Assembly (NCBI GenBank): GCA_947044405.1
Contig: CAMRHE010000115.1
Span: forward strand, 3,906,001 to 3,970,000
Length of the DNA stretch: 64,000 nucleotides
DNA from: Leptodactylus fallax
Taxonomy: Eukaryota; Chordata; Amphibia; Anura; Leptodactylidae
Reading direction: 5' to 3'
Numbering within the stretch: the stretch's first letter is position 1; each line of letters opens with the position of its first letter. A program made the translations under genes and the position numbers. This document shows positions 38,219 through 49,400 of this stretch, in pieces. The notes below the pieces were generated by a model that did not search any database, had not been told where the DNA came from, and saw nothing but the letters and a program-made list of their open reading frames with translations.

Positions 38219-38587
38219 TTTAAAGGGGTATTCCAGGACATACATATTGATGACCTTTCCTTAAAGTAGGTCATCAATATGTGATCAGTTAGGACTCCAG
38301 CACCTGGGACTCCTGTTGATCAGCTGCTTGAAGAGGCCACATTGTTCACAAGTGCTGCGGCCTCTTCCCTGTGCTGATGATTTTATGTTCATCGGTCACA
38401 TGGTACAAGTGAATGGGGCTGAGCTGCAATACTGAGCTCCAGCCACTATACAATATATGGCCCTGTGCTTGGTATTCAGTGAAGAGGCTGCAGCGCTCAC
38501 CTGAACATGCAGCCTCTTCCACCAATCACATACTGATGACTTCTCTTAGGGACAGATCATCAATAGGTAAAGCCCGGAAAACCCCTT
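38219..38587. mobile_element. 'AAAGGGGTATTCC...GATAGGTCATCA' element
   Basis: Left AAAGGGGTATTCCAGGACAT and right CCCGGAAAACCCCTTAAAG form terminal repeats. The internal hairpin TAGGTCATCAATATGTGATC is shared with the copies at 43692, 45978 and 49700. There is no coding capacity. Confidence 0.75.
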
Positions 38588-39095
38588 AAAGAGGTATTCC
38601 CATGAACAAAATCATGTCTATATTTGTAGATAATTAAAAGTTAAACATGTTTGCAAATATAAGTAGTTAAAAATTCTGCAGCGTTTTAAAGATTTTCTCT
38701 AACCATCTTAGTGGTGACAGTCTATTGTCTTGATCGGTTGCCAATGGATACGACCACAAATGCAGAAACTTTCTATGGTCTGGGACTTGTCAGGAACCCA
38801 GCTATGATTTTCTTATTGTAGCTAGTTTATTAGGCAGGGACACTACATGTATAGGAAGATATCCCAGCCACAATAAGGAAATCATGGCTGATTTTCTGAC
38901 CTTAGAAAGATCCTGCATTCATGGTCGTATCCATTGACAACCAATCAATACAACAACTTGTGACCACAAGATATTTAGAGAAAATCTTTGAAACTCTGCA
39001 AAATATTAAATTACTTATATTTGCAAAAATGTTTAACTTTTAATTATCTACAAATATAAAAATGTTTATGTTCATGGGAATACCCCTTTAAACTC
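38588..39095. mobile_element. Long-TIR element abutting the previous one
   Basis: Left arm 38588-38704 and right arm 38971-39095 are inverted copies of over 110 bp (AAAGAGGTATTCCCATGAAC; CTACAAATATAAAAATG; TTCATGGGAATACCCCTTT). The interior also pairs (AATCATGGCTGA/AGCTATGATT), so the whole unit can fold into a hairpin. Confidence 0.75.
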
Positions 39096-39111
39096 AAAAA
39101 CAACCTCTTTA

Positions 39112-39316
39112 AGGCTGAGGCCTCACACATTGCGGAAAAGCAGTGTTTTTGGTTGCAGATTTTGCTGCGAAAGTTAGGAGTAGCTTGAAAAGGAAAGGAA
39201 AATATAGATGTTTCCCTTCTGTTACATCCACTTCTGACTTTGGCTCAAAAAAACCGCAGCAAAACCTGCAACAACAAAAAAAAGCTGTGTTTCCGCAACA
39301 TGGAGCCTTAGCCTAA
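39112..39316. mobile_element. 'GGCTAAGGCC' MITE, short complete copy
   Basis: A compact full copy. The left end AAGGCTGAGGCCTCACACAT pairs with the right end ACATGGAGCCTTAGCCTAA. Inside, TTGCAGATTTTGCTGCG pairs with CGCAGCAAAACCTGCAA. This gives the cleanest view of the family ends. Confidence 0.8.
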
Positions 39317-40229
39317 AGCAAAACAGTCCTTTGTGACTTGCAAGCAGGACATGAAAGGGAGCAGAGCTGAGCTTTGTAATATATAGTTATATATGATCTG
39401 GAGTAGGTACAGAGTTAAAAGCAGAGTAAATCATGGCAGGACTCCTGGGAGAGACCGAGAGTCCTGAATATCCCCGCCCACACAGTGATTGACAGCTCTC
39501 CTTATATCAGTGTCTGTACTGTGTGGGTGGGGTAAGTAGGACTCTCTCCCCTAGGACCTAGGAGTTCTGTTTGGATTTACTCTGCTTTTTACTCAAAAAG
39601 CTGCTCCAAATCATATAAACCTATACATCACAGAGCTATCATATCCTGCACTAGAAATCTGACAGCTTTACTTTAAGGCAATGTATGCAGCAGTTTAGTC
39701 TACAGCCAGTTTTCTAGATGATAGTAGCTTCCAGACAAGTAGTTATGATCTTGTTTTGAGAGAGAAGATACCCATTTGCATTCTTGTGTGCATGGTGTTT
39801 TATATATATATATATATGTACAGGCAAACATACAGCGGTGAAGACAACATTATGACGACATGCCTAAAATACTGCACTTATAGTATTCACTGATCTATGT
39901 AAATGGAAACCACTGGCATACATTAGGAAGGTTGCCTGACATTTTCAGCAGTCCAATAAGACTCTGTGATAATCCTTCCTATACACTATACATGTAATGA
40001 GGTAATATCAAGACCGCATGGGCAAGACTACCATTCAAGTATCCAACCCTTACAATATAAAAGCCAATAGATTAGCAGCAATCTTATATAAATTATTTTT
40101 TTTTTTCTCCAAAGCCTGACCTCTAAATGTAATTTTAAAACACAACCTTGTAAAAGAAAAAAAAAAAACAAAGAAAAAACCCTAATAATTAAAAACAAAA
40201 ATGACACCATAAAATAATAGCACCACTTG
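39317..40229 (-). other. DUSP11: Probable DUSP11 3' UTR and downstream flank
   Basis: AT-rich DNA after the stop codon, with A/T runs near 40095-40180 and a short TA repeat at 39801-39816. I saw no canonical AATAAA on the minus strand within about 500 bases of the stop, so the 3' end cannot be placed. No other gene is seen. Confidence 0.4.
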
Positions 40230-40467
40230 TTATTGCCACTGTTTCTTGGGATTCTTTTGGAGTCCAGGTCCTGGATGCCTCTGGTAAGGTTTATTCCAGC
40301 CGTGCTGTTGAAGTTGAGGAGGCTGTGCTGGGAAACTGCCAGGATTGTTGGGGCTCTGCTGAGGAAACCATGGCCTACAGTCTTGTGATGGTGCACCATT
40401 GACTGCATTATGACCTCGGTGCTGGGGGTTGGGTCTTTGCGGATGCTGCTTCTGTCTATTAGGGCCT
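40230..40467 (-). CDS. DUSP11: DUSP11 exon 11, terminal coding exon
   Basis: Residues 295-373 followed by TAA at 40232-40230. Acceptor CTTGTACATTTAG. Encodes a His/Pro/Gln/Asn-rich end finishing NPKKQWQ. A basic, disordered tail like this could bind RNA, which is inference. It continues into the 3' UTR. Confidence 0.9.
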
Positions 40468-43400
40468 CTAAATGTACAAGAGAAAAGGAAGTGGTTCATA
40501 AAAAGGTAACAATAACTGGTACACAATGGGTTATATGCAATGCAAGTATAATTTAAAGGGTAAAGCCAAAAAAAAAGTAATGACCAAAACCGGCTCCATT
40601 ACCAGCGCCATCCTAGCACTTGTCAGTGGAGAATCCACTTACACACTGTCCAAATGCATTTTCATATCTCTATTAGTGACAGAGTTAATAAAGAAGGGTC
40701 CTCAGTTCAGGATCCTCATCTTTTGGACAGAGTGGAGAGGGTCCCTAAAGAGCGTTGCTCACTTTGGAGGACCCATGTCCTGCTTTACACAGAAAAGTCA
40801 TTGATTTTAATAGGCATTGTGCAATGCTTTAGTTCACCTTTGGTGGCGCTGCAAGAAAACAGGACACTTCCTACCATGTTTTCACACAGATTACGGCTGT
40901 ACACCAGGGCCCAAGCAGAGGGACACTTTGTTATCTGCTAACTGTATGCGTATTAAAAAGGACCTTTCATGTCCTCTGACTTCAGCGGTGTTATATACCG
41001 CTAGAAAGCTGACAGTGCACTGAACTGAGCGCACAGTTAGCTTTGCTGTTATGCGTCTGGTGCCAGAAATATCAGTGCCGTTAGTTTCGGCACCGATATC
41101 CATGCACTGTCAGAAGAACGGGCCTTAAAGCTCAGCAGTATTGCTCGGTTTTGAGGAACATACCCCCTGACAGTGCCCTTCCATAGACTTGTACTGTCAT
41201 GGGGGGGTTAGTGTTGATGTTGGAATCCCAACATTGATCAAATAAATGCATCAGATCCATCTAATATGTATGGCCAGCCTAATGCCAATCTTGGATTTTA
41301 TCAATATTGTCCTACAAGTTCAACAAGCACATATAGATGTGATGTTGCACACTATACACTTCTGAACGAGGATACTACAGTTTACTAAATTAAGATTACC
41401 CATAACTCTTGGGCTGCTCCTTTTGGATGCGGTGGCATTGAATTGGCATTCTTTCTTGGGAAGTGTTGCTGATTCTTGGCTTGAGGTTTATCTAATACTA
41501 GTACTCTGTGTAGTGGCCCCACAGACACTGAGCTGTAAGGCCCGCGCTTCTGACGGTGAAGGGATATCTGTGCTGAAACTAACAGCACCAACATCTCTGG
41601 CACCGGGGGGCATATTGGCAAAGCTGACAGTGCGCTGAATTCACCACACAGTCAGCTTTCTAGCAGTATATAATATAATACTGCCGGTGTCAGAGGACAT
41701 GAAAGGTCCTCTTTAATAGAATATTTGCTTGCCATTTGAGTGAAAACATCCAAAAGCTGAAATCCTGCCCAGACTGTATCCAACCACTGCCACTGGGGCA
41801 CAGCTTGTTTAGCGTATCCAAGCTGTCTGGTATTGAGCCATGCAATGGTTTTAGTTGGGGCTTGGAACAAACTTACAGCAGATATATATGGAAAATCTAC
41901 AGTGAGTGAATGAAATCCTGCCTGGGATAAACACATGTCTATCCCAAGGTAAATGGTAAGAATATAAGGGCAGACTAGATGGACCCTGTGGTCTTTTTCT
42001 GCCATCAGTCTCCTATGTTTCTATGACATGATCAATTACTTCAGGAAGAAAGTCAGTTATTGCTTCCTATGAAAGTGAATATGTAACAAAATATACATCT
42101 AATTATACATACAATGTTAATAATTATAATTTTATTTTTGAAGTCATATTTTAGATTTAAAGTCAGAAACTGCAACAAGGCTGTCAGCATAAAGCCTGGT
42201 GGCCAGTGTATCTAGACACCAAAAAAAAAAAAAAAAAAAAATCTATTGCAAAACCCCTTTAAAAACTAAAAAACCAATACAAGTCATCATTAACAGGACA
42301 TACATACTAATCCTGTAAGAGTCTAGTTTTAACCAATAAATATCTATGTAAAAATAAAAATCCATGCTAAACTGACCACTAAAAAGGTAACTAGTATATT
42401 ACAAAATTACCTAAACTGGTGGGGTGGGTTACCATACATTTGTGGTGTACAGTGCCTGGGATCTGGCATACGTGGAAAACCAGGAGCAGGTATCCTAGGA
42501 TCATGACTGCAATGAAGTACAAGAGAAAGATAAAACTGTAAGTGCAGTCCTAGGCTTGTTACAGCAGATAGTGTGTGAATGGTGCTATATCATGGAGTGA
42601 AATAAAATCTACCAAAGATGGTTACAAAAGAATATGGCATGAACTGTATGACAGCAACCAGCGATGTCCTGATATGTCAGATCATGTAATATCCTAAAAA
42701 TATTTTCTACAGGCACAAATATGGAAAAACAGAATTGCACACCCCATACTGGAAGGTTCAAAAAATAGAAGAGAACAGAACAGAAAGGAAACGTGAAAAA
42801 CTTACCAAGGAAATCTCTCAGAAAAATGGGGAAACCCATGTTGTGGTCCCATCATTTGACCTGGCTTATGAGGAGGAAAACGCGGCTGTGCAAACGGTTC
42901 CCCAGGAGCCCTCGACCCCAGTCTTGGACTTTCATTAGTGTGGCTGCACAAGAAGGGTAAAAAATGTAAAGATCTCTGTTTTCAGTCCTACAAATACAAG
43001 CTATCTTTTTTTCCTTCCAGTAGCCATAACATTGCCCAAGTCATGTGAAGGCACAGCTGTAAGAACTATTATAAAGAGCTGGGCACCTTGGCGTCCATCA
43101 CATGACCAGGACAGATTTTTATCCACTGGAATCAAACACTGAAGATTTCTACTGAGACAGCAAGCAGAGATCCGAAAAACCATCAGATATTGACATAAAC
43201 ACATCAGAAAGTGGTATTATTTTAAAGTACACAAAGAATAGCATTTTTTTAAAGGAAATAATTGCAGAAACAGTACAAACAGATCAGGTGCAGGTAGATT
43301 ATTGAGGTAGAATCAGCCTCAAAAAACATCTTCCAACTCTCCCATTTATTTCAACTGGACCCAGTAGCTGTTTTTTTTTTTTTTTTTTGCAAACTCTGCA

Positions 43401-46400
43401 TTTCAGAGTTCTTATTATGGCAGCAAATCCCATCCCAAACATATAAAGGAGGCCTTAGGATTTAGCCAGCACTGTGGAGTATTATACTGTCAAGTATAAG
43501 TGCCGAGGAGCAACTACCACCTACAAATGCATTCTACGAAATAATGACTCTTACCTCTGAAGGGTCAAAGAATCCGGTTTTGGTTGATGGCATAAATGTG
43601 AGAGATAAACACTATTATGTGCTGCAGTCAACCATTATTTGAGCCAAGTACCTTAGCATTATTTTAAGCATTTACTGATGTTGGATTGTTTAAAGGGGTT
43701 CTCCAGGCTAAATAATTGATGGTCTTTCCTTAGGATAGGTCATCAACTAAATCTCAGCAGGGGTCTGACCCCAGGCCCTGGGCCGATCAGCGGTTTGAAG
43801 AGGCCTCAGCATGCTGGAGGGCACTACAGCCTCTTCAGCACCAAGCACAGGGTCATACATTTGTACAGAGGCTTTGAGGGTTAGTGTTAATGTTGGAATC
43901 CCAACATAGATCAAATGAATAAATAAATGCATCACAGCCATCCAATGTCTAACATATATGGTCAGTCTAATGCCAATCTGGGATTTTATCAAGGTTGTCC
44001 CACAAGTTCACCAAGCACATACAGATGTGATGTTACACACTAAGCACTTTGGAATGAGGATGCTACAGTTTACTAAAGTTACTAAATTAAGATTACCCAT
44101 AACTCTTGGGCTGCTCCTTTGGATGTGGCGGCATTGAATTGGCATTCTGTCTTGGGAAGTGTTGCTGATTCTCGGCTTGAGGTTTATCTAATCCAGCATT
44201 ACTTTATAGATAAAAGAAAAAGATGGTTAATAGAAATTGCTACACAAAACCAGAAGTCACATGACAAGTCCATTTTATTATTAGTTTATTTTATTAAAAG
44301 TCTACTACACCAGCACCGCACCCTTAAATGTCCAGGCAAATATACTGACAGGTGGTGGTCTGACGCCCAACATTCCCACTGATCACCTGCTAACAGCAGA
44401 CACCAATATCAGAACATACACAGGGAATGAAGCAGGACGCAAACATCTCCGTACTCTGTGTAGTGGCCAAGCCAGGTTACTGCAGCTGAGCTGCTGGGTA
44501 TTATATGTTTGGGTATATACAGTACTGTAGAAATGTCTTAGGCGGGTGTGGAAAAATTTTGCAAAGTAAGAAATACAAGTGTTAAAAGTTTAGTTTTGTC
44601 AATTAAAATGAAATGAATGAAGAAAAGAGAAATCTAATCCCATCAATATTTGGTGTACCCGCGCTTTGGAGCAGGAGTCCTGGAAGTGATGATATGGCCC
44701 CCAAAGAGCCCTGATCTCAACATCATCCAGTCTGTCTGGGATGACTTGAAGAAACAGAAGGATTGCAACAAGCCTACATCCACAGAAGATCTGGGCTTAG
44801 TTCTCCAAGATGGCAGGAACAATCTCCCTGCCGAGTTCCTTCAAAAACTGTCTGCAAGTGTTCGCAAGTGTACCTATAAGAACTGATGGATGGCAAAGGA
44901 CGGTCACACCAAATATTAATGTGATTTACATTTATCCTTTCCTCATTCCATTTGCATTTTGTTAAAATACAATAATAAACTATTAACACTTCTATTTTTG
45001 AAAGCATGCTTTCACACAGTCCTAGAACTTGTGCACAACATTGTGTACCTGACTTTCCAGATCCACTGAACCTCTTAAGGAAGCTGCACTTGGTGAAAGA
45101 TGCCAAAGTTGTTTTGCGGCCCTAATACTGGATACTGCATCATTGTCCTCATGGACTCCAGTGCCAATATTGGCGTTGTACTGCTACTTCTGTACACCAC
45201 TGTATTCCTGTAGTGTTGCAAGCCTATCCTCTGTACACTTGGGAGCTCACATTAGTTGTTTGAAGGGGCCACAACATTTGTGTAAGTGCTGTAACATCTT
45301 CACTGTTTACATCTCATCTGGTCGGTTTTAGAGTAGTCATGCAATGTATTTACAGCCTCGCCCCAGAAATGAATGGGACAAAACTATAACGCCACCACAT
45401 GGCCCCTATAAAATAGACAGTGTGCAATTTAAACAGTGAAGAGGTCACACCAGCGGAGTTCCTGAGTGTCCCCCCATTGATCTCTTATAAATTATGTACA
45501 CTGAGGATAGCTCTTCAATAAATATTAGTTGGACCATCCTTTAAAAGTATAGAGGGAAAAAAAAAAACTGGTTGAGATGTGTAACATCACTGTATTCTAG
45601 ATAGGAAATAAGCACAACTAAGTACTCTAGTGGCCTCTAGTGGTTGGAATCAAACAGTGCAATGTGTTACGGAGGGCATTACTGAAAACAATAGTGAATA
45701 TTGGGAAATATATAATGCACATTAAACCCTAGACAATAAGATCACAAAATTTTTCCCCGCTGGGAACACCCAGCAATCCATTTTAATCTGTGCAGAAACT
45801 TGGCAGTAAAGTATTCAATATCTCTGCAGCACCCTAACAGGAGGAACAAAGCTTTACACATACATATCAATAGATTGTCTTTTTTTCTGTTTTGCATTAC
45901 AAGTCATCCTGTGTGAGAGATGTAACCACTATCCACACTGGCCAAGAGATGAGGACCCTGAACAGAAGCCCCCAATATTAAAGGGGCTGTCCAGTATTTA
46001 AGTTTTTATGGCCTATCCTAAAGATAGGTCATAAATAGCTGACTGGGGGGGGGGCGACAGGTGCCGCCCTGCATAAATTATCTGCACAGATTATTTCTGG
46101 TGTTCATACTATACACAACATGGGTCTGGAAGCAGATGACTCTGTGCCTTGTATATTGGTATACTGCAGCTCAGCTCCCTTTAACTTCAATGGAATCTGA
46201 GCTGCAATTCTGGCACCTAGCCACTGTACAGGATCTGGAACTGTCTATTTCTGGCCCCATGTTGTGTACAGTATAGAGTTTAAAGTGGCTCCATATAGAT
46301 GATCCACGTGGGGCCACCTTTTCAGCCCCCCACGAACAGATATTTTTGGCCGTTCCTGAGGATAGGCTATAAAAACCTAAATCTTGGACAAGCCCTTCAA

Positions 46401-49400
46401 CTCAATATTCCCTAATATGGTATATAAAAATGAATATACACAATCCCTATAATGTCGTTACTTACCTTCTAGTCTGGCCTTGTAAAAGGTCATCTAGGTA
46501 ATTCCTTCTTTCTATCCTGTGTCCACGGCTGTCGTTGAATTCTATAAAAGATGAAGCACTATGTTCCTGACACAATACAAAAGACCTAGTAAACTAGAGT
46601 GCTTTCATGTATTGTGCAGTATCCAGGAGGAAGTGGGAGACCCAAGGACGCTGCTAACACAATAGGGCAGGAAGCTGGACAGCCATCCTCTCTCCAAACC
46701 TATGACTGCTTCAGGACTACAGGCAGTAAAGTAGGTGTTTCTCATCCACCATTTTCAAGGATCTATTGGGTAGATGTATGCAATACTACTCAGTGAGGCT
46801 AGGGAGTGCTGCGAGAACCCTTCCATCTAAAAGACATCTGTACTAAGGATTGTATAAGAGCATGTTCACACTGGCTCCATAGGTTAAAGGTCCATTCACA
46901 CGTTTAAGATTTGATGAGGATATAGGTGTAAATTTCACACCTAAAAATTCTCATGAAATCGTAGACACATGCTCCAGATAAAAACGCAAGGTGTGCACAG
47001 TGGAAAAAAGCCATGAGCATACTGCATCAGGATTCCACATAGGAAAGCTGCAGATCTGACGTGTGAACACACCCTACTTGTGCTCTTATGGGAAGTTGCC
47101 TATTTCGGACAGGGTGCAACTGGTTGCAATTGGCAACTGCTCCACTTTTCCTCAGTAACTGTTCTGTGTATGTTTTCACATGATTCTTGAAGTGTTGTTT
47201 CACTTGTATACATTATATGAAAATAGCATTCCCTACTGTTTTTGACTAGCGATTTTTCCTTGATAGCACGTGAAAACAAATTCTTAGCTAGGGCTGGACA
47301 ATTCATCGAAAAATAATTGAATCACACAATCAGTGGCATGGTGTGGCATGTAAAAGAGGAGTGGCATAAAATCGTTCATTAATTGTAACCGAGGTAACTT
47401 TATTAATCGTGATTTTGATTTAGGTCATAATCGCCCAGCTCTACTTTTATAACATCAGAGACACTTTTCTAGCCCACTGCTATATCTGTACATACCAGCA
47501 ATACACAGTGAATACACCACATGTCCCCTTTATCTACAATGCTGGCTGCAGAGAATTAGATTCAAGGGAATTATGGCATCTGCAGTTTTGTGTGCAGTCT
47601 GCAGTAACTATAATCTTGCCCAGAGACTGTTAGAAAGAAAGGAGGGGGTGCATATAATTTTCCTAAATCTAATATCCAAGCTCAGTAAAGTGTGCACATG
47701 CTCTCTACTCACTTTCTATGGCTTCAGAGGGCTCCATGCTCTGCAAATCAATCAAATACCTAAGATAGAAAGGAAAAACACCACACCGGACAGTAAGACC
47801 TAAAGCTTCATTTCATCAAGAACTTCAAGATTCACTTGTACATACAGAAACAAGCAGACATGGGGAAAAATTCATCAAGACTGGCATGTATGTCGGTCTT
47901 GTGGTCCCCTGTGCCAGCAAAGGGCGCTCTTAATTTATGATGAATTAGGCGCTTGCCTCAGACACCCTTGCACCTATGTGCAAATATACAGCAGCACAGG
48001 AGCTGCCATAGATTCTGATGGTATTAATGCCACTTTAGCAGCATAAAAGATCATGAATATGGCACAGACAGGGCACAAAGGTGAAAACCAGCTGAAAAGC
48101 TGATCAAAGACAAAGGGGCATTGCTTTCAGAACTTCTGCCTCTTCATTCTAGCAACTCGTGAGAATCTCCATACCCAGAAAGACATCGAAAAGTTGCTAT
48201 AACATGCAAATTGTATTTATTTTATTTAAATAGTGACACTTGTGGAGGGGCTGTGCAGAAAAAAGGCATTGACTGAAATAATTATTGGCATGGCACAGTA
48301 AAACAACATTCATACTAACCCTCACTGGTTCTGGATCTCTGCTTCCTGGTTCTCCTTGGCTCACAGGAAATGCCCAAAAACTGCTGAGCAGCCAATCACT
48401 GGCAGAGTTGACACCCTCAGCTAGTGGCTGTCTGAGGGACGTGTCCTGCATGTGGAGCAGAACCGCAATCCAAAAAGCAGAGGGGAGCTGGGCATTGTCA
48501 GAACGGGGCAAGATAGCCGCATTAATCCTGCTAATCATATAGTGGATGAAGCACTGGATCCACAATCTGCAAAGCTTTAGCAAGGTTTCGATGTGATCTG
48601 TAGATCCTGGTGTCACTGCTACAGTGTGCAGACAAGGAAGCTGTATGCGTCGTACGGATATCCATACACTGTAACTGTGGCACCAGGAACTGCAGTTCTG
48701 CTACCATTCACTTGAATAGGAACAGAGCTGGTTCTGGCCGTATACGGCTTCCAGCGGCCAAAACAGCTGACCAGTGTGGGGTTTGGCTATCCTGAGGATA
48801 GATCATCAGTATCCAACTTTGCTGCGTCCTGGACTATTTTAAAGCTTCTTACCAAGCACAGCCATGCACATTATATAGTGGCTGTGCTTGGTATTGAAAC
48901 TCGGATGCATCCACCAGAATGGGACAAAGCTGCAGATAGGCCATGTGACTGATAAAAATGACATCACAGGCCTGTGAAACAAAACAGCTGATCGGTGGGT
49001 AGATTCTAGTCTCCCAACCAATCTTTTATCAATGACCTATCCCAAGAGTAAGTCCATATTTACATTCCAAAAAATCCCTGCAGTTATAGGGCAAATTTAG
49101 GTGGTCTAGAATTGGACAGTGCATCTGTCTATTTACTGTGTGTCTGTAAGAAAGCCCTGTTTGCAGGATCAGACCAGAGGTCCTCTACTCATGAATACAG
49201 CAGACTTGTGCCGCTGACCAATAGGAACAAGTTATTTAAGCCCTTTTATGTGCTAACTCCTATTACCCCATTGGTGCTAAATTATAAAGGGTTTGCCACT
49301 CAGCATAGAACAGCATCCGTAATAGCAAATAAGAACTCCTGTGAGGCCACTAATTTCCTTGTCATTCTGTCTACATGACAATAGGAGACTTTACTGGTAT

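Noticed and set aside
41385..41621. Exon copy at 41205-41496 as a working DUSP11 exon
   Set aside because: Frameshifting extra A, no usable acceptor in phase, and exons 10 and 11 join in frame without it.
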